DNA of 64,000 bases, taken from NCBI RefSeq assembly GCF_000025225.2, contig NC_013895.2:310001-374000 (forward strand), in the 5' to 3' direction. This document shows positions 36,736 through 45,726 of the stretch, piece by piece. A program made the position numbers and the translations under genes. The notes under the pieces are model-generated. The model searched no databases. It saw only the letters and a list, made by a program, of their open reading frames with translations, and had not been told where the DNA came from. The first letter of the stretch is position 1. The number at the start of each line of letters is the position of its first letter. This DNA is from Mageeibacillus indolicus UPII9-5. Lineage in GTDB: Bacteria; Bacillota; Clostridia; Saccharofermentanales; Fastidiosipilaceae.

Positions 36736-36767
36736 GTATAGTACAAAGAGCACGAAAGGAGTTCCTA

Positions 36768-37358
36768 ATGAAAAAAATAAATCGAGGGTTGCTTTTTCTT
36801 TGCCTGATATTAATCGGTGCCGGCCTATATTTGCATCAAGTAAGCGTCGCTCAGGCGGCAACGGTTGCCGATATAAGCAAAGTTATTAGAGAGTACATAG
36901 CGGAAGCTAACAGACTGAACAAAAGCAAACAGTCAGAAGCTGAAATCACGCGCAAAAATAGTCCGGACGGTGAAAAAAACGCCGCTAACGCGACAGGAAC
37001 CGCAACCAACCCGGGCGACCTTGCCCAAACGCGGCAAAAGTTGCTAAAACATTTTCCCTATTACCTGTCATCATCTGAAGTTGCTTTGGCGGAAGAAGCT
37101 GATAATATGAACGCTTTTTATCGCAAGTTGGCTCAGCAAAAAGAACCTTTACCGGAGATGAAATTTGGCAAGGCTACTATAGAAAAAATAGACGAAAAGG
37201 TTGGCAATTATCAGGTGGCGATAATTGTCGATACAGGCACTAGACAATGGGAAGTTTCTACGGTATGGCATAAGCATGACAATAAATGGCGACTTATTTT
37301 CACTAATTTCTGGCCGATGGCCGAAGAAAATTTACTGGAAGCTAAGGAGGGAAAATAA
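36768..37358 (+). CDS. Exported protein of unknown function
   Basis: 196 residues. The N-terminus is a signal peptide (basic MKKINRG, hydrophobic core, VAQA-AT cleavage near 33). No lipobox. The rest is mixed alpha/beta: an Asn/Lys/Thr-rich stretch, then a domain ending in RQWEVSTVWHKHDNKWRLIF, which resembles the NTF2-like fold of small extracytoplasmic proteins, but this is only an impression. AAGGAG precedes the ATG. It begins the operon with the ABC-2 transporter and is likely an accessory factor. Confidence 0.7.
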   Translation: MKKINRGLLFLCLILIGAGLYLHQVSVAQAATVADISKVIREYIAEANRLNKSKQSEAEITRKNSPDGEKNAANATGTATNPGDLAQTRQKLLKHFPYYLSSSEVALAEEADNMNAFYRKLAQQKEPLPEMKFGKATIEKIDEKVGNYQVAIIVDTGTRQWEVSTVWHKHDNKWRLIFTNFWPMAEENLLEAKEGK

Positions 37359-37359
37359 G

Positions 37360-38274
37360 ATGACGGAAGTGGGATTACGTGTAAATAATGCTAATAAAAG
37401 CTTTGGCCGTCATCATGTGGTCAAGGATCTTTCGTTGGAGGTGCGACGTGGTGAAGTCTTCGGGTTTCTCGGACCTAATGGAGCCGGAAAAACTACCCTC
37501 ATCAAAATGGTTATGGGATTTTTGTTCCCGGACAGTGGAGAAATTTTTATTTCGAATTTTTCCGTTCGTCGAGATTACGAAAAGGCGATGGCTCATATCG
37601 GCGGCATCGTGGAAAATCCGGAGATGTATAAGGAATTTTCCGGTTGGCAAAATTTGAATATGTATGCTCGGGTACATGGGCATATAAGTAGTGAAAGAAT
37701 TAAAAAAGTTGTTGAAATGGTCGGGCTGAGTGATCGAATTAATGATAAAGTTGGTAAATATTCATTGGGTATGAAGCAACGTCTTGGACTTGCCCAGTCA
37801 ATTGTTCATAAGCCGGATGTTCTAATATTGGATGAGCCGATGAACGGGCTTGATCCGTCAGGTATTCAGGATTTACGCAATATTCTGCGGGAACTGGCCC
37901 ATGAGGAAAATCTGGCCGTCATGGTTTCAAGCCACATTTTAACCGAGATGCAACTGTTGTGCGATCGGGTTGCCATTATCAACAAAGGTGAAATAATCGG
38001 TTCGCACGATTTGCAAAACAGCTTAGTCGGAAAGTCGATTTATCGTTTAGAAGTTGAACCCAAAAATGAAGCAGCCGCTTTTTTGGCAGCAAGCTATAAA
38101 GACGTGAAAATTTCCGACAATGGTATTTTGCTCAATGTGGAGCGAAACAAAATTCCGGAATTACTGTATGAGTTACATAATCAAGGGTTGCGGCCATATC
38201 GGGTAGAGCCGTGTCGCGACGACTTGGAAGCCACCTATTTTGCCGCCATTGGGGGAGGGAACGACATTGTCTAA
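37360..38274 (+). CDS. ABC-2 type transporter ATPase
   Basis: 304 residues. GPNGAGKT (38-45), YSLGMKQRLGLAQSIVHKP signature, LDEPMNGLDPSG and SSHILTEM are intact. The family energises export of antibiotics, lipids or peptides through a separate permease. AAGGAGGG precedes ATG 37360, directly after the exported-protein gene. The 3' end overlaps the permease start by eight bases. Similarity to bacteriocin-immunity type (LanF/BcrA-like) ATPases is strong; the substrate is unknown. Confidence 0.9.
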   Translation: MTEVGLRVNNANKSFGRHHVVKDLSLEVRRGEVFGFLGPNGAGKTTLIKMVMGFLFPDSGEIFISNFSVRRDYEKAMAHIGGIVENPEMYKEFSGWQNLNMYARVHGHISSERIKKVVEMVGLSDRINDKVGKYSLGMKQRLGLAQSIVHKPDVLILDEPMNGLDPSGIQDLRNILRELAHEENLAVMVSSHILTEMQLLCDRVAIINKGEIIGSHDLQNSLVGKSIYRLEVEPKNEAAAFLAASYKDVKISDNGILLNVERNKIPELLYELHNQGLRPYRVEPCRDDLEATYFAAIGGGNDIV

Positions 38275-39820
38275 ACTGTTTGCAATATTTAATAATGAAC
38301 TAGAAAAAATGATTCGCCGGCGTTCGACAATAATACTAGTTATACTTATGGTTCTCTGCATAATTCTGCCTATGTCATTGCGGTATTTATCCAAGCCTTA
38401 TGAATTCCGCGTTGAGCCGCGAACTGCACCTACGGCGGTGGAACTGGCTAATGAGAAAGAAGAGTTGAATAAAAAGAGCGGTTATTTGCTGGATGAAAAA
38501 GGTGATATAAAAGCAGCAGCCGTTAAGGAGCCGGGTGACAGGGAGTCAGCCCGGGCCGAGCTTGACGAACGCAAAGAAGCTTTAGCCAAAGAGGACTTGC
38601 TTTTATCATTAGGTGAACGCTTCAATAAAGCCGGGAAGTCAATACATTGGGGAGAAAGCGGGTTTATTTACGGCAAGATATCTTCGTTAATACACGAGAA
38701 AGGGGCCACATCCGCTCTCATATTGAACCGAGAAAAAAGACAACGGCTGTTCGATGCAGCTGAACGAGGAACGAAGGCGTTTTTCACGGTATATCGTGAT
38801 TTATTGCAAGAACTTCCGGTCACCGATTCGGCTGAGAAAATTCACTTAGCCCATAGATCGGATATGATTAACCGTATTTTGACATTAACCGATAAAAATC
38901 CGTCTGAAATTGATTATGATTATATCGATAAAACTTTAAGTCAAATGGAACTGCTGGCAACGAGTATCGAAATTGGCTGCATGCAAGCACCATATAGTAA
39001 GGATCATGACGAATCTTATCAGGCCGGTATGTTGATCACCGAGCCAATGCGGCAAATGTTGCAACAAGAATATACACGTTTGGAAAACAGTTTAAGTGAT
39101 CCTAAGTTGCAAGCTACGGAACGTCAAAGCCGGATTTGGCACCTTTTCACGACCGGAACCGACATCGGCTATCTGTTTCTCGGGATTATTATGATTATTT
39201 TTGCCGGTGGGCTTATTTCCGGTGAACTTGCTACCGGGACAATTAAGGCTCTAATCATTGCTCCGGTTAAACGCTGGAAGATTTATGTGGCAAAAACAGC
39301 CGCCTTGGTTATTTTTGGTTTGTTATTGGCGTTATTGGTGGCTGTGGTAGCTTACTTAACTTTGCTGTTGTTACTTGGCAACGTAGACGTGTGCTGGAGC
39401 TATTTTGTCGGTAGCACTATCAAGGTGATGACATTGGGCAAATTTATCTGGTTGTACGCTTTGACGAATTATTTCGATATTTTGTGTATGATGGCTTTTG
39501 CTCAAATGCTTAGCTCATTTACCAAAAATACGGCGGTAGCGGTTGGAATTACCGTTGCCGGATATTTAGGTGGCAAAATTGTCGGTTTCATGCTGTTGCC
39601 GTTGAGGACTTCAATTTGGTTATCGCTTATTCCCTATGCCCACATGAATTTAACCTATCGCTTGTTACCGTTGGCCGCCGAAGGGGTAGATATGTATCGG
39701 CTGTACAGTCTTATGCTATATAAGCCAACATTGCTTGGCACCGCGGTATATCTGGTGCTGGCTTTCGCGGCAATATTTTATATCGGGTTCGACAGTTTCA
39801 CGCGGCGGGATATTAAATAG
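38267..39820 (+). CDS. ABC-2 type transporter permease
   Basis: 517 residues starting at TTG 38267, seven bases after GGGGAGGG. There is one N-terminal helix (about 18-40), a long extracellular loop of about 260 residues with predicted coiled segments (rich in Glu, Lys, Leu), then five or more helices toward the C-terminus (from IGYLFLGIIMIIFAGGLISGE). This layout is typical of ABC-2 permeases of the BcrB/YhaP kind with an extracytoplasmic domain. It partners with the ATPase encoded just before. Confidence 0.85.
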   Translation: MSKLFAIFNNELEKMIRRRSTIILVILMVLCIILPMSLRYLSKPYEFRVEPRTAPTAVELANEKEELNKKSGYLLDEKGDIKAAAVKEPGDRESARAELDERKEALAKEDLLLSLGERFNKAGKSIHWGESGFIYGKISSLIHEKGATSALILNREKRQRLFDAAERGTKAFFTVYRDLLQELPVTDSAEKIHLAHRSDMINRILTLTDKNPSEIDYDYIDKTLSQMELLATSIEIGCMQAPYSKDHDESYQAGMLITEPMRQMLQQEYTRLENSLSDPKLQATERQSRIWHLFTTGTDIGYLFLGIIMIIFAGGLISGELATGTIKALIIAPVKRWKIYVAKTAALVIFGLLLALLVAVVAYLTLLLLLGNVDVCWSYFVGSTIKVMTLGKFIWLYALTNYFDILCMMAFAQMLSSFTKNTAVAVGITVAGYLGGKIVGFMLLPLRTSIWLSLIPYAHMNLTYRLLPLAAEGVDMYRLYSLMLYKPTLLGTAVYLVLAFAAIFYIGFDSFTRRDIK

Positions 39821-39882
39821 ATTGGCTTAAATGTGACGTGTGATCAACTTCTCACGCTAAGAAATGATTAAAATTTGGAAAT

Positions 39883-39921
39883 AAAAGGCGGTCTGACCGA
39901 TTGAACGGTCGACCGCTTTTT
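39883..39921 (+). terminator. Terminator after the ABC-2 operon
   Basis: gcggtc/gaccgc outer stem, gaccg/cggtc inner stem and five or more T residues. Confidence 0.85.
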
Positions 39922-40055
39922 GCTGCAGACAATAAACGTTCACAATTATGGCTAATTTTTATCATTAGGCGTAATTGAGATGATTTTTATTGAATTTGCC
40001 ACGATTTGTTGTTAGAGTGAATTTTATTTCAAACGCCAAAATGAGGGGGACATTT

Positions 40056-43000
40056 ATGAAGAAGACACTGACAGCCTTGGGTCTGGTTACAGCATTGCTG
40101 CTGACCTCCTTGCCGGGAGGGCTACTTGCGGCTGCTGAAACAGGTGAGGCGGCGCGAGCAAACGCTGCGGTAACTGAAAGCACCAAAGGTGAAGAAACGG
40201 TACGAGTAATCATTCAAACCGAAACGGCTGAGCAAGCCGAAGAGCTGAAACACGAGGTAGGGCTTAAGCCGGGAGCCAAAATTTGTCGGGAATTTGGCTT
40301 ATCTTTCAACGGATTTTCCGCAGACATTAAAGAAAGCGAATATTTGAGGTTGCAGTTTGACAAGAGAGTTAAACGTATAACTAAATCTAGGCTATTCTAT
40401 CCGACAATGCACACCGCTAAAGCAATCGGCCAGATTGATGCGGCCATCAGTAAGTATAAAAATAAGGGCGAGGGCATGGTCATTTCGATCATTGATTCCG
40501 GCCTTGATGTGACACATAAAGATTTCCAAAAATTGGATAATCCGGCGGCCGCTAAGATAAAAGATGTTTTACCTTTAGGCGGCGAAAACAAGGATACGAA
40601 ATTCAACCTGAAAGTGCCATACGGCTACAACTTCGCCGACCACAGTTATCGGGTAAAGGGCTTTGCTTCAAATCACGGTATTCACGTTTCCGGTATCGCC
40701 TCGGCCAATGCATCAGACGAGGATGTTCAGGCGCACCGTGGTATTGACGGTGTGGCAAGTCAGGCTCAAATTTTGGCTATGACCGTTTTTAGTAACAATA
40801 GTGAGTTTAAAGGAGCGCAGGAAGACGATATCATTGCCGCCATCGAGCGCAGCATCGAGAAAAAAGCCGATGTCATCAACATGTCTTTGGGTTCCCCGGG
40901 TGGCTTCATGGATGACGCTGATCCTACCGCCAAGGCTATAAAAAAAGCTACCGAGCATGGAATTGTCGTTGTGGTAGCTGCAGGTAATGAAACGGCGGCA
41001 TTCGCAGATAAATTCGGCAAAGAAATCAGGAATGTCGGCGGACGTCAGGATATTGGTATTGTTGGTTCTCCTTCAACCGCACGAGCTGCTTTTTCGGTCG
41101 CTTCAATGGAGAACACGCACGAGTATATCAGTAAATTCTCCTTTGCTGCAGCTGATGGCCAAGAGGTAACATATCCTTACTCTTTGGACAACGGTGTAAA
41201 TCCGGATCGAGAACTGCCTATCGTGCTTGCCGGACTGGGCAAAACAGAAGATTACAATAATGTTGATTGCCATGGAAAACTGGCTCTGGTCAAGCGCGGC
41301 CAGATAACTTTCACCGATAAAGCCAAAAACGCCAAGGCGGCTGGGGCAGCTGGTGTAATCATCTACAATTCAGATAATAATAAAATAGGCTATGCAATAG
41401 ACGGCATGGGAGATTTCCCGGTATTTAATATTTTGAATGATGCCGGTGAAAAATTGCGCGAGGCGTTGGCGAAAAATCCGGCCTTGAAAATTCATTTCAA
41501 AAAGGAACTCGTGCAGTCACCGAATGAAAACAGCGGTTGTATGAGCAGTTTTAGCTCATTTGGTACGACTAATGATCTGTCATTCAAACCGGAGATAACC
41601 GGTATCGGTGGCAAAGTTTATTCAACTGACAATAACGGCAAGTATGTTATGATGAACGGCACGTCGATGGCTTCGCCTTATGTTGCCGGCGCAACGGCCT
41701 TGGTCATGTCTCAGGCTAAAAAAGAAAATTTGCCGGTAAAAGATTATGTTGCCTGGACTAAAACGACCTTGATGAATACCGCCAAAACAGTGATGAATAA
41801 GTCTTTGCCGACTCCGTTACCGTATTCAGTACGCCGTCAGGGCGCCGGATTGATCCAAGTACAAAATGCGATGGACAACCGCGTGGCTTTGACTTACGAA
41901 ACTGCCGATGGGTCGGCTGCCGCAACTTTACGTAGCTTTAACGGTAGCAAAACGTTCAAAGCGGTTTTGCGCAATTTGGGCAAGGAAAGCTTAACTTTCA
42001 CGGTCGAACCTGGCAAAGTTTATACAACGGAAACAGTTAATGATAATTTGTTGGAAAAAGAGGCGGCGGCACAGATCACGGCCGATCGTTCTTCTGTAAC
42101 TGTTCCGGCTGGCGGCACGGCGGAGGTTAAGCTGACTATTAACGCCACTAAGCTAAACAACAGCTTTGTCGAAGGTTTCGTGCGCTTCGTTTCACAAAAG
42201 AATGGTCAACCTGATCTGCACCTGCCTTATCTAGGATTCGCTGGCGATTTCAACAAAGAGTCTATTTTTGATAACCTGGATACAGCTGACAACCAGAACG
42301 GTACATTCTACGGTGAAACCCGCCTGATGACATTGAATAGAAACAAACTTAACCCTTTCTCCCTCGGCAAAATCGTACCCCTCGGGCTTAAACCTGGAGC
42401 GGACGCTCGAAAAGCCAAGCCTTTGTCTGAGCATTGGGCTATTTCGCCTAACAACGATGGTTTAGCTGATGCGGTAATTCCGGAAATTGCCGTGCTGCGC
42501 AATGCCGCTCGTATAGAATTCAATATCCTCAACAGCAAGCATGAACCACTGCGTCGTTTAGGTATTTCAAATGATGTCCGTCGTCAAAGTCTCAAGTCTT
42601 ACATTGATCGCAAGACTAAAAACGAACTTTTCCCCGCCTTCCCATATGTAGAAGGAATCTGGGACGGCAGACTTTATAACCCCAAAAACGGCAAAATGGA
42701 GATAGCCCCTGATGGACAATATTATCTCGCCGCTAAAGCTTACCTGACCTCAGCAAGCGAACCGCAGGAGCTGGTTTTCCCGCTCAAAGTTGATACGAAA
42801 ACGCCGCAGGTTACATTGCTGAAAACCGCTGATCAAAAGGAATATGAGTTGACGCCGAAGGGCCGCTTGCTGAAATTTAAGGTCGAAGATGCCGGGGGAG
42901 TCGCTGCGGTTAAGGCTGAAGCAGGTAAAAAAGAACTAGAGGTTAAACAAAACGGTGATCATTATGAAGCACTTTTGCCTTATGGAATCGAATTAAGTGA

Positions 43001-45389
43001 AGATGTAATGATTACAGCGGATGATTACGCTTACAATAAAGCTATTAAGATGGTGGAAAAAATAAAAGGAAATTCGTTGTCGTTTATTAATTGGCAGCCC
43101 CTTGTCACCAAAAAAATTAATCCAATCATGGGTAATCCGTACAGTGGCCAAACAAAGAACAAGGATACCAAAAAGATTGCCTTAAAATTCGTTGGTGAAA
43201 CAAACGGCAAGCAGATTATTTCCAAGGACTGTCCGGTTGATAATGGTAAATTTCCCTTCGCTAGCTATGTTCTTAAACCGGATGAACAGGGAAAATATCA
43301 GGCCTATGCACTTGAAAAAGACGCTAACGGATTGACCATTAAAGAAACTTCACTTGGTAAATTTGTGTATGATTACACCAAACCGACCGTTACTTTTAAT
43401 TATGTGAGGAAAAATGAAGTAAGTTGTCCAGATAATGCGCAGAAAAATAAGAAGTGCATTGGATATGTCATGCGTAAGAATAAAGACGGTACGGCGACCT
43501 ACACCGGACAAGTGCATGACAATGTGTTTTCACCCAAGGAACTGACGCTTTCGATAGGCATGCGTGATAATGTGGTCAAAATTAAAGATGACGGAAGTTT
43601 CACCTATGTTTTAAAAACTCCTTCAAAACTTTTTGACTTTATCAACGTGTCACAACCGGGTGACCTCAACGGCAACGGTAGCGGAGGAAGCAGCTCGATT
43701 AGTTGGCTGAATCTGATCCTCCCAAAGAAAGCGAAGGGTTTGGAAAATACTTATTTGGTTAGTGCCTACTTGGATGCTGACCAACCCGATCCTGCCATTC
43801 CTTCCGCTCCGACCGGCGGCTCAAGTGTAGCACCGCAACCTGCAGCACCTACCACGGTGACGAACTTGCCACCTTTCAAGATGCAAGTCGATTCGCGTGT
43901 TGTTATAAACCGTAAAGATTTGACCAGCAAGGTGAGAAAAGATGGGCAAGACTATTTTTACACTATAGAGTGCACGACCAGCAGAGGTGACTATAAGGTG
44001 TTTATTGACGGTCAGGAAACCAAACCTGTCTTCTCTAACTCTTCGCAAAGCAGATTCCGTCGTGAGGTTAAACTGAAATCGGGAAACAATGAATTTAATA
44101 TACGTTGCGAAAACTCGGCCGGGGAAGTGATGAAAGATCTTAAGGTTCGCATCATTTTTGATACGGATCTGCCGAATTTGGTCTTGCGCAGTCCGCTTAC
44201 GGCGGCAAGCAAGTCGGGTGATAATTCTAACGCTGCTCCCGGCACCACCCCAATTCCCGGAAATCCGGGCGGCACTTCAGGCAGCACCACCCCTGCGCCA
44301 GCTCACGGTACTCATGGCAACGGTGCTCAAGCCGCGGGGCCTAAATTTGAAATAATTGAAACGTGGCAAGACCAGGTTACCTTCGCCGGGACAGTTTCTG
44401 ATAACGGCAAAGGCTACAGACTTTATATCAACGGTGACAGCGTTGCGTCACATGAGAGCAATGGCTACCTTGGGGACAACGCTCAAGAGTTTAAAAAGGT
44501 GATCCCGGTTAAAGATAACGATATCATCACGCTTGAACTCAACGATATTGCGGAAAATTCCATGGTGGTTAAATACAAGATCAAGAAAGTCGCTCCGCCG
44601 GATATTATAAAAGTGGAGGAAACAGCACAGGCGACACCTGCTGGCTTTGCAAGAATAACCTTGAAGACAACGCCGGAAGTGAGCTTTGATGTCAAACTCG
44701 GAACCGTAAAATTGGCCGACCTACCGCTGCCGAAAGCTCCTGAAAATACTGAATTCGTCGGATGGTACCTCGACAGCCGCTACACGAAGCCGGCTGGAAA
44801 GGAAATAAGTGCAGCTATGGTGCTGTATCCAAAATTCAAGTCGACCGTGCCGCCGGAGCAGGAAAACGAATCGGATGAGGACGATAACTATGATAACGGC
44901 GATAGTGACACAAGCGATGATAATGTAATTGACAGCGTCAGCCGGTTACTGCCACGCCGTGATGAAAATCCGACCTTGCCCGAACCGCAACCAGTGGTAG
45001 AAAAGCAAACGGTCAAACGAGTATCTGACGCACCTGCTGCCACTAAAGCAAAAACCAGCAAAGCGATGAGTAATGGTAAAAAAGCGGACGCGACAAACGC
45101 CACATCGCCGACAAAACCTGAGGCAACGACAACTGCTGAGCCTTCAAAATCGACGGAAGCGGCGACTTCCAGCTCAAAGCAAGCCTCTGAAGCGAAAGAT
45201 GAGCGCACGCTGGCTAAAATGTCAACGGAAATAGATTCAGATGCGAACGAAAAACGGCTTACTGGATCGTCTTCACGAACCGGTTATGTGATTGCCGGAG
45301 CGGTTGGTGCGGCTGTAGCCTTAGGCCTGATTGCCGGTGCGGTTATCCATCTGCTGAACGGTAAGCGTCGCCGCTCTAAACGCTACTAA
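40056..45389 (+). CDS. Giant cell-surface subtilase (C5a peptidase/lactocepin-like)
   Basis: 1777 residues. The signal peptide ends near LLAAAE. The S8 catalytic triad is Asp147 (ISIIDSGLDVTHKDF), His207 (NHGIHVSGIA) and Ser537 (NGTSMASPYVAGA). A protease-associated (PA) domain is inserted near 375-490 (GKLALVKRG, AGAAGVIIYNSD). Fn3-like domains follow (from about 610), then several Ig-like repeats, an InlB/Flg_new-type repeat (FVGWYLDSRYTKP) near 1570, an Asp/Glu-rich and Ala/Thr/Lys-rich wall spacer, and a C-terminal helix ending in GKRRRSKRY. The anchor lacks a clean LPXTG (SSSRTG stands where it should be). It probably cleaves host or nutrient proteins outside the cell. GAGGGGG precedes ATG 40056. 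Confidence 0.93.
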   Translation: MKKTLTALGLVTALLLTSLPGGLLAAAETGEAARANAAVTESTKGEETVRVIIQTETAEQAEELKHEVGLKPGAKICREFGLSFNGFSADIKESEYLRLQFDKRVKRITKSRLFYPTMHTAKAIGQIDAAISKYKNKGEGMVISIIDSGLDVTHKDFQKLDNPAAAKIKDVLPLGGENKDTKFNLKVPYGYNFADHSYRVKGFASNHGIHVSGIASANASDEDVQAHRGIDGVASQAQILAMTVFSNNSEFKGAQEDDIIAAIERSIEKKADVINMSLGSPGGFMDDADPTAKAIKKATEHGIVVVVAAGNETAAFADKFGKEIRNVGGRQDIGIVGSPSTARAAFSVASMENTHEYISKFSFAAADGQEVTYPYSLDNGVNPDRELPIVLAGLGKTEDYNNVDCHGKLALVKRGQITFTDKAKNAKAAGAAGVIIYNSDNNKIGYAIDGMGDFPVFNILNDAGEKLREALAKNPALKIHFKKELVQSPNENSGCMSSFSSFGTTNDLSFKPEITGIGGKVYSTDNNGKYVMMNGTSMASPYVAGATALVMSQAKKENLPVKDYVAWTKTTLMNTAKTVMNKSLPTPLPYSVRRQGAGLIQVQNAMDNRVALTYETADGSAAATLRSFNGSKTFKAVLRNLGKESLTFTVEPGKVYTTETVNDNLLEKEAAAQITADRSSVTVPAGGTAEVKLTINATKLNNSFVEGFVRFVSQKNGQPDLHLPYLGFAGDFNKESIFDNLDTADNQNGTFYGETRLMTLNRNKLNPFSLGKIVPLGLKPGADARKAKPLSEHWAISPNNDGLADAVIPEIAVLRNAARIEFNILNSKHEPLRRLGISNDVRRQSLKSYIDRKTKNELFPAFPYVEGIWDGRLYNPKNGKMEIAPDGQYYLAAKAYLTSASEPQELVFPLKVDTKTPQVTLLKTADQKEYELTPKGRLLKFKVEDAGGVAAVKAEAGKKELEVKQNGDHYEALLPYGIELSEDVMITADDYAYNKAIKMVEKIKGNSLSFINWQPLVTKKINPIMGNPYSGQTKNKDTKKIALKFVGETNGKQIISKDCPVDNGKFPFASYVLKPDEQGKYQAYALEKDANGLTIKETSLGKFVYDYTKPTVTFNYVRKNEVSCPDNAQKNKKCIGYVMRKNKDGTATYTGQVHDNVFSPKELTLSIGMRDNVVKIKDDGSFTYVLKTPSKLFDFINVSQPGDLNGNGSGGSSSISWLNLILPKKAKGLENTYLVSAYLDADQPDPAIPSAPTGGSSVAPQPAAPTTVTNLPPFKMQVDSRVVINRKDLTSKVRKDGQDYFYTIECTTSRGDYKVFIDGQETKPVFSNSSQSRFRREVKLKSGNNEFNIRCENSAGEVMKDLKVRIIFDTDLPNLVLRSPLTAASKSGDNSNAAPGTTPIPGNPGGTSGSTTPAPAHGTHGNGAQAAGPKFEIIETWQDQVTFAGTVSDNGKGYRLYINGDSVASHESNGYLGDNAQEFKKVIPVKDNDIITLELNDIAENSMVVKYKIKKVAPPDIIKVEETAQATPAGFARITLKTTPEVSFDVKLGTVKLADLPLPKAPENTEFVGWYLDSRYTKPAGKEISAAMVLYPKFKSTVPPEQENESDEDDNYDNGDSDTSDDNVIDSVSRLLPRRDENPTLPEPQPVVEKQTVKRVSDAPAATKAKTSKAMSNGKKADATNATSPTKPEATTTAEPSKSTEAATSSSKQASEAKDERTLAKMSTEIDSDANEKRLTGSSSRTGYVIAGAVGAAVALGLIAGAVIHLLNGKRRRSKRY

Positions 45390-45726
45390 TCACTACTATT
45401 GACCATCCCAAAGGCACCCCTGAGGTACACTGCTCAGAGACCCCGTTAAAGAGTTCAGTCAGAGGCCCCATTGATCTCACATTGGCACCATTATGATACG
45501 GCTCTTGGCGATACGGTGCCTGAGGGCCGGCGATACGGCAAAATACAAGCTCAAGTCAATGTACGTCTGTTTGTTTCACGGATCAAATCAATCCGTTGAG
45601 CAGGCCGGCGTCTGACTTGGGCTTTTTGCCGCTATTCGGACTGTTCGCAAAAAGAAAATAGTGCTATAACTGAATATGAGAGACATTTCACCCGAGCTGA
45701 TAGCATTTATTTTATTTGGAGAAAAT
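45390..45726. other. Intergenic region after the subtilase gene
   Basis: 337 bases. Three copies of gatacgg lie between 45494 and 45540. A folded element ends in a T tract at 45549-45627 (listed separately). A 40-codon frame at 45493-45615 lacks a ribosome binding site and overlaps that fold. Confidence 0.5.
45549..45627 (+). terminator. Large branched terminator-like RNA fold
   Basis: gctcaagtca (45549-45558) pairs with tgacttgggc (45613-45622), ten pairs with one wobble, followed by five T residues. Inside is the hairpin cggat/atccg. The 54-base interior is unusually long for a simple terminator. Confidence 0.5.

Larger units (their letters stand above)
36441..36767. other. Intergenic region with terminator, low-complexity DNA and promoter
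   Basis: After the ywlE stop there is a terminator-like hairpin (36499-36527). 36601-36660 is a purine-rich stretch of ggtaga-like hexamers. A minus-strand frame (36543-36689) reads through it with no start codon. A promoter and a palindrome lie at 36683-36735. Confidence 0.5.

Noticed and set aside
45493-45615. 40-codon frame after the subtilase gene
   Set aside because: No ribosome binding site; lies in a structured terminator-like region.
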